A stretch of 64,000 nt of DNA from JBDTSW01 sp963807385 (GCA_963807385.1 CAWEBQ010000002.1:62001-126000); one strand, 5' to 3'. Numbered from the stretch's first letter, positions 16,281-26,155 are shown. Notes: a model not told the origin generated them from the sequence alone. Translations and numbers: made by a program.

Positions 16281-17579
<1,299 letters not shown>

Positions 17580-17603
17580 CCGCTCAGCTCAGGGGAGCCG
17601 TGA

Positions 17604-17677
17604 TCGGGGCGCCCGGATTTGAACCGGGGACCTCGGCCACCCAAAGGCCGCGCGCTACCAGGCTGCGCCACGCCCCG
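17604..17677 (-). tRNA. tRNA-Pro(TGG)
   Basis: 74-nt cloverleaf on the minus strand: acceptor CGGGGCG/CGCCCCG, anticodon stem CGGCC/GGCCG around loop TTTGGGT, T-stem CCGGG with TTCAAAT. Discriminator A. CCA is not encoded. Confidence 0.95.
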
Positions 17678-17791
17678 ACGCCAGGCGAGTGTAGTCCCGG
17701 GAGCCGACCGCTTCGCTGAAGCATCAGGTGGCCCAGGGGCTACCGAGGACCTCGGCGAACGCCCTGCCGCGGGTTACCCTGAGCGCAGCCC

Positions 17792-17865
17792 GCCCCCGTA
17801 GCTCAGCTGGATAGAGCAGCTGCCTTCTAAGCAGCAGGCCGGAGGTTCGAGTCCTCCCGGGGGTA
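17792..17865 (+). tRNA. tRNA-Arg(TCT)
   Basis: 74-nt cloverleaf: acceptor GCCCCCG/CGGGGGT (terminal G-U pair), anticodon stem GCTGC/GCAGC around loop CTTCTAA, T-stem GGAGG/CCTCC. CCA is not encoded. Confidence 0.95.
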
Positions 17866-17945
17866 TCGCGCCGGGACGGCGAGTGCCGGACCGGCCCCGG
17901 CCGAGGCGCTAAATTGACCGGACGGCGTCGTCCCGCGCCGACCCT

Positions 17946-18019
17946 GGTGGGCGTAGCTCAGTTGGTAGAGCTCCTGGTTGTGGTCCAGGCGGTCGGGGGT
18001 TCGAGTCCCCTCGCTCACC
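17946..18019 (+). tRNA. tRNA-His(GTG)
   Basis: Cloverleaf with acceptor GTGGGCG/CGCTCAC, the extra 5' G (position -1) opposite C73 typical of tRNA-His, anticodon stem CCTGG/CCAGG around loop TTGTGGT, T-stem GGGGG/TCCCC. CCA is not encoded. Its 3' half is repeated at 21548-21593. Confidence 0.95.
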
Positions 18020-18022
18020 CTC
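17977..18022 (+). repeat. Direct repeat: 3' half of tRNA-His (att-like, proximal)
   Basis: 46 bp from the last base of the 5' anticodon stem to three bases past the discriminator. It matches 21548-21593 at 43 of 46 positions, in the same orientation. The arrangement is that of a tRNA-based integration site; no integrase gene is visible between the copies. Confidence 0.85.
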
Positions 18023-18100
18023 TCAAAATGAGGATCTGGGGCAAGCTAGCTCTCGAGCCCAGGCTTCAGGCGGGCTCCGAAGTTGTTCGAGCCCTGTCGC

Positions 18101-18604
18101 CTACTTTTGAGCCAGCGGGGCGGGGTGAGACTGCGCCAGCGGCGGGCCGAGGACCACCATTCCGGCGTCCTCCGCGAACCTCCCGAACGCCTCGGAGACT
18201 CGCATCTCTTCGGGAACCTCCGCGGCACGCTCGAAAAACGCCTCCATTCCCGGCGCGGCCGGCGTGAATAAGGCGAGGAAGCGCGCCGGGGTCTCGCCCA
18301 CGTTCTGCCAGGCATGGGGAACGCCACGCGAGATGAACAGGACCGAGCCAGCCGGCGCCTCGTGGAAGGCGTCTTCCAGCCTGACCCGAAGCCGGCCCTC
18401 GAGCACATAGAGCAGCTCGTCCTCGCGAACGTGCAGGTGGAACGGTGGCCCCTCGCCGGGTGCGGCGGTGCTCTCGAAGGCCGTCAGCTCACCACCGGTT
18501 TGCTCACCACGCGCGTGGAAGGCGAGCCATCCTCCTGCGGGGTTCTCGAGCGCGTCTCCATTCTCGGGAACACTCACGAAAGCATTTCGCTGCTGATCAC
18601 TCAT
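18101..18604 (-). CDS. Cupin-domain protein
   Basis: 167-residue metal-type cupin. Motif 1 is PFHLHVREDELLYVLEGRLRV, with HxH and downstream Glu; motif 2 is GVPHAWQNVGETPARFLALF. Both metal-ligand sets are present, so it may be a small dioxygenase, isomerase or sensor; the substrate is unknown. ATG at 18604 chosen because it overlaps the preceding SnoaL-like gene by eight bases and the upstream extension is low-complexity. Lies inside the tRNA-His-bounded cassette. Confidence 0.75.
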   Translation of the reverse strand: MSDQQRNAFVSVPENGDALENPAGGWLAFHARGEQTGGELTAFESTAAPGEGPPFHLHVREDELLYVLEGRLRVRLEDAFHEAPAGSVLFISRGVPHAWQNVGETPARFLALFTPAAPGMEAFFERAAEVPEEMRVSEAFGRFAEDAGMVVLGPPLAQSHPAPLAQK

Positions 18605-19043
18605 CGGTCTCCTCCTTGTTGCGCGGGTCTCGGCCGGGGTTGTCGGCGTGGCGGTGAACGATCCTCCACTCGCCGTCCTCCCGGCGGTAGATGTGGGTAA
18701 CACGAACGGCGATGGGCTCGACGGGGCGGCCGGCAACCGACCCCTCGAAGCGCTCGAAGCTCAGCGCGTACGCCCTGTCCTCGCCGACCTCAACCACCTC
18801 GACGTCCACACGGAAGTCGCTCACCTCGGAGAACCGCGATGCAACCCACGAAAAGGTCTGGCTGAGCTGATCCCAGCCAGATTCGCTCATCCCGATCGCG
18901 CCGAACAGGGTCACCGGATCCCGCTTCGACCAGAGCTCCATCCGGGGTTGCGGATCCCCGTGGACGAACGCTTTTTCGGCCTCAATATGGCGTGCGAGGG
19001 TGGTGCGCCGGAACTCGTCGAGCCGGTCACTCATCACCTCCAT
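18597..19043 (-). CDS. SnoaL-like / DUF4440-type protein
   Basis: 148 residues of the NTF2-like cone fold: N-terminal helix LDEFRRTTLARHIEAEKAFVHGD, a strand block VDVEVVEVGEDRAYALSFERF, and the closing RVTHIYRREDGEWRIVHRHADN, the usual end of ketosteroid-isomerase-like proteins. Function unknown; relatives include polyketide cyclases and stress-induced small proteins. ATG at 19043 (or 19034) is preceded by AGAAGGAG; the 19034 ATG overlaps the stop of a small upstream ORF as TGATG. Co-translated with the cupin gene downstream. Confidence 0.7.
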   Translation of the reverse strand: MEVMSDRLDEFRRTTLARHIEAEKAFVHGDPQPRMELWSKRDPVTLFGAIGMSESGWDQLSQTFSWVASRFSEVSDFRVDVEVVEVGEDRAYALSFERFEGSVAGRPVEPIAVRVTHIYRREDGEWRIVHRHADNPGRDPRNKEETDE

Positions 19044-19117
19044 ACGCCGCTCCTTCTCGCTGTCGAAATCCCGACTGCGAGTCCGACGGCCTCGCCGATT
19101 GCAAGGATCAGCTTCAT
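19034..19117 (-). CDS. Possible 27-residue leader peptide / small membrane peptide
   Basis: Short frame encoding MKLILAIGEAVGLAVGISTA followed by RRSGVWR, a hydrophobic helix with a basic tail. It has a strong ribosome site (AAAGGAG seven bases before ATG), better than that of the gene it precedes. Its TGA overlaps an ATG of the SnoaL-like gene, suggesting coupled translation. Confidence 0.45.
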   Translation of the reverse strand: MKLILAIGEAVGLAVGISTARRSGVWR

Positions 19118-19227
19118 TGCGTGCTCCTTTCGCTGTACCGCCCCGTGGGTTCGATGGGTGAAGGTCATGGTCGATTGCCACGGTAGGCGCGAGGTGCCGC
19201 GCTGTCATCAGTGCGATTGCGGATCCG

Positions 19228-21459
19228 CTACTGAGTCCGCTCGCGCGCCCAGGTGGCGAGCTGCGTGCGGTTCTCGAGCCCGGCCTTGGCGAGCGCGTGG
19301 CGCACGTGGCTCTCGACGGTGCGCACGGAGAGATGGAGCTTGGAGGCGATCGCCTTGTTCGGATGGCCGTCCGCGACGAGCAGCACGATTTCCCACTCGC
19401 GATCGGTCAGGCTGGCTGGCCGGGGAACTCGCGCGGTCGCCGTGCCGAAGGCGAGACCGATCGCCTCGTCGACTCCCAGCCCCGAGCCTGCGGCCCAGAC
19501 CGCCGCAGCCTCGTCGCCAAGCGCCGCCTCGGCTCCTGATCTGCCCCGGTCCGCGCGCTTTTTGAAGAGCGGGGCGAACTCGCCACCGGCGCGGGCGCGC
19601 ATCGCCGAGGCTGCGGCGATGACCTTGAGCCCTCGCCTCGGGTCGCGGCGTCCGACGATTCCTCCCTGGAGAGCGAGGGCAATAGGAAGGAGCGGCCCAG
19701 GGTGGAACGGCCGCAGTGCTTCGACCGCCTCACGGTAGTGCGCTGTCGCCCGCGACGGATCGAAGCCGCCGTCCTCGGCGATCATCCCGAGATAGGTCTG
19801 GCACTGGCCCTGGGACCACAGATCACCTGTGGCACGCTGGATCTCGAGCGCCTCCTCGACCAACTCCCTCGCCCGGTCGGGATCGCCCGCCTGCAGCTCG
19901 ATGAGACCCAGCGCCGCGATGGCCCTCCCCTCGCCGATTCGCACGCCCAGCTCGCGGTGCAGGTTCCGGGCCCGCGTGAGGGCTTCGCGCCCCGCTTCCC
20001 CGGCGTCGCCGAGGGTTGCGGCGAGGCCCTGGAAGAATCCGGCCCATCCCTCCAAGTCGCGCTCGCCCAGCTCGGCGCTTAGGGCCTCCGCGTCGTCGAG
20101 CAGCGAGATTGCGCCGGCGGTGTCCGCCTGCATCAGCCGGAAAACCGCGACCGAGATCTGAACGCAGGCGCGCGTGCGGTCTCGCTCGCCGCATCCCTCC
20201 AGGAGCAGCTCGCCGAGCCGAAGCCCATCGGACTGCCCGAGTGTGAAGAAGAGGTCCCAGGTGCCGAAGAGGAAAGGCATCCCGGCGCACGGGTCCGACT
20301 CCGCAGACCATTCCAGGGCAGCCCGCACGTTCGCGTAGTCGTCGTGCAGCTCCTCGACCAGGCGCTGGGCGGCCGGCGAGGGCCAACCAACTGCGCCGGG
20401 CTCCGCGAGCGCCGAGAAATGCCCAAGGTGGCGATCCCGCGCGGTCTCCAGCTCGCCCGCGTCGTCGAGCAGCTCGCGCGCGTATTCCCGCACCGTCTCG
20501 AGCAGTCGATACCTGGTGCGCCCGCCCGCGGTCTCGGAGATCGAGACGAGCGACTTGTCGACGAGGCGGGCGAGCGCCTCAACCGTCATCCCCGGTGCCA
20601 CCGACAACGCCGCCTCGGCGTCGAAACCGCCGACGAATACGGCCAGGTTGCGGAGCTCCCCTTGCTCGGCGGTGTCGAGCAGTCTGTGGCTCCACTCCAC
20701 CGTCGCTCGCACCGTGCGGTGACGCGGCGGGGCAAGCCGCCCGCCGCCGAGGGTGCCCAGCTGCGACTCGAGCCCGGCGAAGATCTCCTCGATTGACATG
20801 GCGCCCACTCGCGCCGCAGCGAGCTCGATCGCCAGCGGCAGCCGATCGAGTCGGTCGCAGATTCGCGTGATCGTCTCATCGGCCCGCTCGTCCGGCATGA
20901 ACTCCGACCGGCGCGCGCGAGCGCGCTCCAAAAACAAGCGCCGGGCGTCGTCGGCGTCGAGCGGCTCCAGTCTCCAAACCCGCTCTCCGCGCACGTCGAA
21001 GACCTCGCGGCTGGTCGCCATGATCCGGACGTTCGGGCAGGAAGCGAGGAGGGTGTCGGCAAGCTGGGCGGAGGCGTCGGCGACGTGCTCGCAGTTGTCG
21101 AGGACGAGCAGCGGGTCACGCCCCGCCAGGTAGCCCGAGAGGGCCTCCGTCCAGCTGGCGTCGCGGCGCCTTCGGACGTCAAGCGTTCGGGCAGCCTCGG
21201 CGGCGACGTCGGGCGCCTGCGACTCGGACGCCAGATCCACAAGCCAGACGCCGTCGGTCCGCCGTCCAACCTGCTGGCGAGCCAGCTCCAGTGCCAGTCG
21301 AGTCTTGCCTACCCCGCCCGGGCCGGTGAGGGTCAGCAGCCGGCTCCTCCGCAACGCCCCGGCGATGCCTTCGAGTTCGGCCCCCCGACCGACCAGCGAG
21401 GTCAGCGGTGCCGGGAGGTTGTGTTGTGTGCGGGCGACGCCCCCATCGTCCTCGACCAT
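19228..21459 (-). CDS. LuxR-family regulator with NB-ARC-type ATPase domain
   Basis: 743-residue predicted signal-responsive transcription factor of the STAND ATPase class. Order: NB-ARC-type ATPase (about 15-300) with Walker A LTGPGGVGKTRLA and Walker B DPLLVLDNCEHV; a helical TPR-like middle (about 300-640); and a C-terminal LuxR helix-turn-helix, SLTDREWEIVLLVADGHPNK with IASKLHLSVRTVESHVRHAL. The ATG at 21459 is used because MVEDDG precedes the conserved LVGRGAELEGI; another in-frame start lies at 21531. It is the first gene of the tRNA-His-bounded cassette and, being on the same strand, may control the SnoaL-like and cupin genes. Confidence 0.85.
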   Translation of the reverse strand: MVEDDGGVARTQHNLPAPLTSLVGRGAELEGIAGALRRSRLLTLTGPGGVGKTRLALELARQQVGRRTDGVWLVDLASESQAPDVAAEAARTLDVRRRRDASWTEALSGYLAGRDPLLVLDNCEHVADASAQLADTLLASCPNVRIMATSREVFDVRGERVWRLEPLDADDARRLFLERARARRSEFMPDERADETITRICDRLDRLPLAIELAAARVGAMSIEEIFAGLESQLGTLGGGRLAPPRHRTVRATVEWSHRLLDTAEQGELRNLAVFVGGFDAEAALSVAPGMTVEALARLVDKSLVSISETAGGRTRYRLLETVREYARELLDDAGELETARDRHLGHFSALAEPGAVGWPSPAAQRLVEELHDDYANVRAALEWSAESDPCAGMPFLFGTWDLFFTLGQSDGLRLGELLLEGCGERDRTRACVQISVAVFRLMQADTAGAISLLDDAEALSAELGERDLEGWAGFFQGLAATLGDAGEAGREALTRARNLHRELGVRIGEGRAIAALGLIELQAGDPDRARELVEEALEIQRATGDLWSQGQCQTYLGMIAEDGGFDPSRATAHYREAVEALRPFHPGPLLPIALALQGGIVGRRDPRRGLKVIAAASAMRARAGGEFAPLFKKRADRGRSGAEAALGDEAAAVWAAGSGLGVDEAIGLAFGTATARVPRPASLTDREWEIVLLVADGHPNKAIASKLHLSVRTVESHVRHALAKAGLENRTQLATWARERTQ

Positions 21460-21547
21460 CGGGCAGAGTCTGACCGAGTTTTCACGACCCGTGTACCGAT
21501 CGCGGCGATTTCGCGGGCTCGCTGCCACCAACTCCCGCGCGCCACGT

Positions 21548-21593
21548 GTTGTGGTCCGGGCGGTCGGGGGTTCTGGTCCCCTCGCTCACCCTC
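21548..21593 (+). repeat. tRNA-His 3'-half fragment (att-like, distal)
   Basis: Second copy of tRNA-His bases from the anticodon stem end to three bases beyond the 3' end, with three substitutions. Two of them fall in the T-loop, so it cannot fold as a normal tRNA half. The 5' half (D-arm, acceptor) is absent. Confidence 0.9.
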
Positions 21594-21634
21594 CCGGCAG
21601 TACGCGCTCGGCCGCGAACGGATAGAACACCACC

Positions 21635-21970
21635 ATGAGGTTGACGCTCAGCGCCGTCCTCGCCGCAGCCGTCCTGGCCGTGGCGGGCTGCGGTGGAGAC
21701 GACGGCGATGGCTCCTCCGACTCCGGTGGCGACGAGGCGACGTCTGGCGCCTCCTACGAGATCTCCGCCTCCGAGTTCGTCTCATCGACTGACAAGGAGG
21801 CGATTCTCCTGGATTTCCTCGCCGACAATCCTGAGTGCGAGGGGGCGATCGACGACGAGTCCGGTGGCGTCGACCAGGGCTTCCTGCTCGACATCAGCGC
21901 CCGCGCCACCGAGCTGGATGCGGACGCGCCGATCGGCGACGAGATCCGCGACGCCTGTTCGCCCGAGTAG
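21635..21970 (+). CDS. Small lipoprotein
   Basis: 111 residues: signal peptide with lipobox LAVAGC (cleavage before Cys at about 19), a Gly/Asp/Ser linker, then a compact acidic helical domain (YEISASEFVSSTDKEAILLDF...). Likely anchored to the outer face of the membrane. No known domain. Its start is 42 bp after the tRNA-His fragment, so it marks chromosomal sequence just beyond the cassette. Confidence 0.7.
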   Translation: MRLTLSAVLAAAVLAVAGCGGDDGDGSSDSGGDEATSGASYEISASEFVSSTDKEAILLDFLADNPECEGAIDDESGGVDQGFLLDISARATELDADAPIGDEIRDACSPE

Positions 21971-21989
21971 CCCTCAGAGCGCACCGGCC

Positions 21990-22970
21990 TCAGCGCGAGC
22001 CGCCACCTGCGGCGGAGGTCGCGGTGGCCCGCACAAGCCGCTCACCCATCGCCGCCAATCGCTCCGCCAGCTCCGGCGGCTCGTCCACCTCGAAGTCGAA
22101 CTCGAGCATCGCCACGCGGAGCGCCAGCCAGCCGAGGTCGTCGTCGCCCGCGCGGAACCGGCAGCTTCTCTCGTCGATCGGCTCGATGGTCCCCCAGTGC
22201 CGAGGCGCCCGGCCCGTCACCGCCTCGGCGCTCGCGTGGACGGTGAGGCTGGCCTCGTAGCGGCTGGGCCTCTGCGTGATGCTCTGCCGGACGTAGGTGG
22301 CCGCGTCTTTGGCCGGGAGCCTCCGCTGTTCGAAACGCACCCCGGTGGCCGCCGGTCGGGTCAGCCGGTCGACCCTGAAGCTGCGCCAGTCCTCACGGCC
22401 GCGGTCCCATGCCGCCAGATACCAGCGGCGGCCGAGGTTGACCAGCGAGTGGGGCTCCACCTCACGGCGGCTCTTCTCGCCGTCACGCCGCCGGTAGGCG
22501 AAGCGCACGCACTCCGAGTCGCGGCAGCCGGCGGCGATGATCGTCAGCGCCTGGGGATCGACCGTCGGGCCGTCAACCGCGGGAGCGACGGTGGCCGCCC
22601 CGAGCGCGCGCACCCGGCGGCGGAGGTGCGCCGGCAGGACCTGCTCGAGCTTCACCAGCGCGCCGACCGCCGCGTCCTCGATCCCCGTCACCGACGCGCG
22701 GGCCGCGGTCCCAAGGCCGACCGCGATCGCGATCGCCTCGTCGTCGTCGAGCAGGAGCGGCGGCATCGCTGCGCCGGCGCGGAGGCGGTAGCCGCCGGCC
22801 GGACCCGTAAGCGACTCCACCGGGTAGCCGAGGCCCCGCAGGCGCTCGATGTCGCGGCGGACCGTCCGCAACGAGACCTCCAGCCGCTCGGCGAGCTCGG
22901 CGCCCGGCCAGTCGCGGCGGGCCTGCAGCAGCGAGAGCAGCTCCAGGAGTCGGCTCGAGGTCTCGGTCAT
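21990..22970 (-). CDS. WYL-domain transcriptional regulator
   Basis: 326 residues. N-terminal DeoR-like winged helix (SSRLLELLSLLQARRDWPGA... LEVSLRTVRRDIERLRGLGYPV, about 4-60), then the WYL domain (about 140-230) with RRWYLAAWDRGREDWRSFRVDRL, and a C-terminal WCX-type extension. WYL domains bind nucleic acid or nucleotide ligands in regulators of DNA repair and defence. Transcribed away from the VOC gene, whose expression it may control across the 93-bp gap. Confidence 0.88.
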   Translation of the reverse strand: MTETSSRLLELLSLLQARRDWPGAELAERLEVSLRTVRRDIERLRGLGYPVESLTGPAGGYRLRAGAAMPPLLLDDDEAIAIAVGLGTAARASVTGIEDAAVGALVKLEQVLPAHLRRRVRALGAATVAPAVDGPTVDPQALTIIAAGCRDSECVRFAYRRRDGEKSRREVEPHSLVNLGRRWYLAAWDRGREDWRSFRVDRLTRPAATGVRFEQRRLPAKDAATYVRQSITQRPSRYEASLTVHASAEAVTGRAPRHWGTIEPIDERSCRFRAGDDDLGWLALRVAMLEFDFEVDEPPELAERLAAMGERLVRATATSAAGGGSR

Positions 22971-23063
22971 GGCGGATTCATCGTCCTCGCAATTGAGGAC
23001 AGATCCTGACCTAAACCGCCATTAGGGTGCGTCCACCCCGAAGCAACCTCGAGAGGAGCCCCA

Positions 23064-23951
23064 ATGCCAGACCGTGACGGATACATCCCAGGAGTCCCCT
23101 GCTGGGCCGACACCAGCCAGCCCGACCCCGAGAAGGGAAGCGCCTTCTATTCCAACCTGTTCGGCTGGGAGTCCGAGGACGTGATGCCCGAGGGCGCGGA
23201 CGGCAAGTACTTCATCGGCAGGATCCGTGGCCGCGACGCCGCAGCCGTCGGATCGATCCCCGAGGGCGCACCGCCGATGGCGCTGTGGAACAGCTACATC
23301 TGGGTTGACAGCGCCGAGGATGCCGCGGCCAAGGTCACCGACGCCGGCGGCAGTATCGCGATGGCGCCGTTCGACGTCATGGACTCCGGCCGGATGGCGG
23401 TGTGCCTGGACCCCGGGGGCGCGGCGTTCTGCGTCTGGGAGGCCCGCGAGCACAAGGGCTCCGGAGTCGTAAACGAGCACGGCAGCGTCAACTTCAACGT
23501 CTTGAACACGCGAGACGCTGAGGCCGCGAAGGCGTTCTACCGCGCCGTGTTCGGCTGGGAGACCATCGACCTCGGCGGCGCCGAGATGTGGACGCTGCCC
23601 GGCTACGGCGATCACCTCGAGGAGATCAACCCCGGCATGCGAGCGGGCATGAAGGAGATGGGCGCCCCGGAGGGGTTCGAGGACGTCGTCGCGTCGCTCT
23701 TCGTGCTCGGCGACGACCAGCCCGACACGCCTGCCCACTGGGGCGTGACGTTCGCAGTCGACGACGCCGACGCGACGGCGGAGAAGGCGACCGAGCTGGG
23801 CGGCACCGTTGTCGTACCGCCGATGGACGCTCCATGGGTGCGTATGACGGTCATCACCGACCCACAGGGCGCCACGTTCACCGCGAGCCAGTTCGTGCTG
23901 GAGAACCGCGACCTTCCGGCCCCGGCGCCCGAAAGCGCCGCGACCGGGTAG
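23064..23951 (+). CDS. Two-domain VOC (glyoxalase-like) protein
   Basis: 295 residues made of two vicinal-oxygen-chelate modules: residues 8-125 (GVPCWADTSQPDPEKGSAFY ... GGAAFCVWE) and 140-275 (SVNFNVLNTRDAEAAKAFYR ... GATFTASQF). Each has the FYxxxFGWE element and the closing DPQGATF strand. The family has metal-dependent and metal-free members; reaction unknown. The divergent WYL regulator suggests regulated expression. A GC hairpin terminator follows. Confidence 0.85.
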   Translation: MPDRDGYIPGVPCWADTSQPDPEKGSAFYSNLFGWESEDVMPEGADGKYFIGRIRGRDAAAVGSIPEGAPPMALWNSYIWVDSAEDAAAKVTDAGGSIAMAPFDVMDSGRMAVCLDPGGAAFCVWEAREHKGSGVVNEHGSVNFNVLNTRDAEAAKAFYRAVFGWETIDLGGAEMWTLPGYGDHLEEINPGMRAGMKEMGAPEGFEDVVASLFVLGDDQPDTPAHWGVTFAVDDADATAEKATELGGTVVVPPMDAPWVRMTVITDPQGATFTASQFVLENRDLPAPAPESAATG

Positions 23952-23966
23952 CTCCCCGCCGTACCT

Positions 23967-24003
23967 CGGGCGGCTGAGCGAACGCCCCGCGCTCAGCCGC
24001 CCG
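23967..24003 (+). terminator. Hairpin after VOC gene
   Basis: Perfect 14-bp stem (CGGGCGGCTGAGCG at 23967-23980 with complement at 23990-24003), nine-base loop, 15 bp after the stop codon, no T-run. Confidence 0.75.
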
Positions 24004-24047
24004 GGTCCGGCAACCAGGGGTCGCTCGTCGAAGGGGTCCCGCGCCCC

Positions 24048-24071
24048 ACCACCACCACCACCACCACCACC
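24048..24071 (+). repeat. (ACC)8 trinucleotide repeat
   Basis: Eight perfect ACC units in the intergenic region between the VOC gene and the small membrane protein. Not in a supported coding frame. Possibly length-variable. Confidence 0.9.
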
Positions 24072-24121
24072 GTCGACCCCCGAACATGCTCGTGCACAGC
24101 GCCATCGGGTACAACCCGGCC

Positions 24122-24532
24122 ATGAGCCGCGCCGACCGCGTCATCACTGGCATCGTCCTCGCGGCGATGGCGGTCTCGGTCGTCCACTACCTCGACAACT
24201 ACACCCTCTACGAGGAGTACCCCCAGACCGACACGTTGCCGAACCCCTCCGCGGGCCTGATCGGCTTCGCCTGGTTTTTCTTCACCGCGTTCGGGCTCGC
24301 GGGCCTCTACTTCCTGCGGCGGGGGAACCCGATCGCCGCGGGTATCAGCCTCGCCGCCTACTCCGGCTCCGGGCTCGTCGGCATCCTCCACTACGTGGCC
24401 GGCGGCACCGGCGGCTTTCCCTGGTGGCGCCACGCCCACATCTCCGCCGACATCCTGCTCGGCTTCGCCGTCCTGGCCTGCGCGCTCTACCTGGTGCGAC
24501 GGCCGAGGCCAGTCCCGGCGGTTCCAAGCTAG
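24122..24532 (+). CDS. Four-helix membrane protein of unknown function
   Basis: 136 residues with about four hydrophobic helices (from VITGIVLAAMAVSVVHYLDN, GLIGFAWFFFTAFGLAGLYF, GISLAAYSGSGLVGILHYV, and ISADILLGFAVLACALYLV). His/Tyr/Trp-rich loops lie between helices (VVHYLDNYTLYEEY, HYVAGGTGGFPWWRHAHI), which might hold a ligand. No family recognised with confidence. ATG at 24122 is used rather than 24086 because the first helix follows directly. Confidence 0.65.
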   Translation: MSRADRVITGIVLAAMAVSVVHYLDNYTLYEEYPQTDTLPNPSAGLIGFAWFFFTAFGLAGLYFLRRGNPIAAGISLAAYSGSGLVGILHYVAGGTGGFPWWRHAHISADILLGFAVLACALYLVRRPRPVPAVPS

Positions 24533-24589
24533 CGCCGGCAGAGTTCCCTCCGCCAGGCGCTCCGGCCCCCAGCTCGCCGGAGGCGAGGA

Positions 24590-25243
24590 TCACGAACTGA
24601 CCGGCCCGTAGAAGAGGTGCGCGACGCCGGTGGGCGACTCGACGATCCGCGTGCGCTCGAGCTTCCCTGCGGCGCCGGCTGCCGGGCCGTCGAAGAGCCG
24701 TGCACCCCCGCCGAGCAGGACCGGCGCGACGTGAAGGCCGATCTCGTCGACAACGCCCGCGGCAACGTACTGCTGGATCGCCTCCGCGCCGCCGGCGACG
24801 AGGACGTTCCTCTCGCCCGCGGCAGCGCGTGCCTGCTCGAGCGCGGAGTCGGGCCCGCCGGTGACGAAGGTGAAGGTCGTCGCGCCCAGCTCCAGCGGCT
24901 CGCGCTCGTGATGGGTGAGAACGAACACGGGATGCCCGAACGGGGGCTCCTCGCCCCACCAGCCGTTTGCGTTCTCGTCGGCGCCCCAAGGGCCCGAGCC
25001 GCCGCTGAACATCTTGCGGCCCATGATCGTCGCGCCGTTGCCTTGGGTGAGCTCCCGGACGAGGTCGGAGTCGATGCCGCCCTGTCCGCCCTCACGACCG
25101 TGGCCTTCCCTCCACGCTTCGGTGCCGAGTACCCATTCGTGAAGCTGCTCCCCGCCCTTGCCGAGGGGATGCTCCATGGACGGGCTCGGTCCGGCTATGT
25201 AGCCGTCAAGGGACGTGGAGATATCGACGATCAGCTTGCTCAC
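24590..25243 (-). CDS. Dihydrofolate reductase family protein (RibD C-terminal fold)
   Basis: 217 residues. Start MSKLIVDISTSLDGYIAGP, then GNGATIMGRKMFSGGSGPWG, HPVFVLTHHEREPL, and VLVAGGAEAIQQYVAAGVVDEIGLHVAPVLLGGG, all matching the RibD_C/DHFR-like NADPH-binding fold. Members reduce pteridine or riboflavin intermediates or are of unknown function; no riboflavin gene is nearby, so a specific reaction is not assignable. Confidence 0.85.
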   Translation of the reverse strand: MSKLIVDISTSLDGYIAGPSPSMEHPLGKGGEQLHEWVLGTEAWREGHGREGGQGGIDSDLVRELTQGNGATIMGRKMFSGGSGPWGADENANGWWGEEPPFGHPVFVLTHHEREPLELGATTFTFVTGGPDSALEQARAAAGERNVLVAGGAEAIQQYVAAGVVDEIGLHVAPVLLGGGARLFDGPAAGAAGKLERTRIVESPTGVAHLFYGPVSS

Positions 25244-25331
25244 GGTGCCTCCTGGCGTTTCGCGGGTTGATGCGATCTATACCCGTGACTGCGTCCCAGG
25301 CACCGACTCATCGCCCACTAGCATCGGCCAC

Positions 25332-25946
25332 GTGAGCCAGGTCGAGATCGAAACGCCCCACGGCCTCGCCCGCGCACACCTTCACCCTGTCGAAAGGCCA
25401 ACCGCCGCGCTGGTGATGTGCCACGGGGCCGGGGTGGGGGTGGACTCGCCGGACCTCGCCGTCGCGACCGAGGTCGCCAACGAGGCCGGCCTGAGCGTCG
25501 CCCTCACCGAGATGCCCTACCTAGTCGCCGGCCGCAAATCCCCGCAGCCCGCGAAGCAGCTCGATGTCTGCTTCACCACGATCATTCCCGAGCTGCAGGG
25601 CGACAAGTTGAAGGGACTGCCGCTCATCGTCGGCGGACGCTCGATGGGCGCGCGCGTCGCCTGCCGGACTGCCGCAGAGCTCGACGCGATCGCCGTCCTC
25701 TGCCTCGCCTTCCCGGTCCGCCCGCCGACCCGCAAGGGCAAACCGCCGAAGCCCGACCGGATGGACGAGCTCGACGCCGTCACCGTCCCGACCCTCGTCG
25801 TTCAGGGCGTAGAGGACCAGTTCGGCCAGCCCACCGAGGGGCCGAACCGGACGATCGCCAGCGTCGCCGGGAACCATGGGCTGAAGGCCGATTTGCCTGC
25901 GGTGGGGGATGCCGTGCGGCGCTGGCTTGCCGGCGTCATGCCCTAG
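25332..25946 (+). CDS. Alpha/beta hydrolase, KAT8-NSL-3/Tex30-like
   Basis: 204 residues. GTG at 25332 begins MSQVEIETPHGLARAHLHP. Seen: VMCHGAGVGVDSPD (oxyanion segment), nucleophile elbow GGRSMGARVA (Ser at about 113), late Asp in VVQGVEDQFG and His in AGNHGLKA completing a Ser-Asp-His triad. The RSMGGR-type elbow and short length match the dienelactone-hydrolase-like family found near the human Tex30/KANSL3 group. Substrate unknown. Confidence 0.8.
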   Translation: MSQVEIETPHGLARAHLHPVERPTAALVMCHGAGVGVDSPDLAVATEVANEAGLSVALTEMPYLVAGRKSPQPAKQLDVCFTTIIPELQGDKLKGLPLIVGGRSMGARVACRTAAELDAIAVLCLAFPVRPPTRKGKPPKPDRMDELDAVTVPTLVVQGVEDQFGQPTEGPNRTIASVAGNHGLKADLPAVGDAVRRWLAGVMP

Positions 25947-26155
25947 TCGGAGTCCGCGGCTGGGCTGGCCGGCCCGGATCGGCCCTTTTCCGATCGCATC
26001 GAGACCGGAAAGGCCGCTATTTGCGAACTTGATCGGCGCATCGGCCCGAAGCGGCGACCTAGGATCGGTGCAGTCGTGTGATTCACGGCCGATCGGGACT
26101 GATGGGGCTCGCGGGGGGCAACCCTCGCGGCGGCGGGGTTGTCCCGGAGGGATTG

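Noticed and set aside
18023..21547. Integrase or excisionase within the tRNA-His cassette
   Set aside because: All frames over 60 codons were read; none shows the tyrosine recombinase R-H-R-Y set or a small HTH excisionase.
24048..24071. (ACC)8 as a poly-His/Thr coding tract
   Set aside because: Not in any frame with recognisable protein; the following ATG at 24122 gives the natural start.
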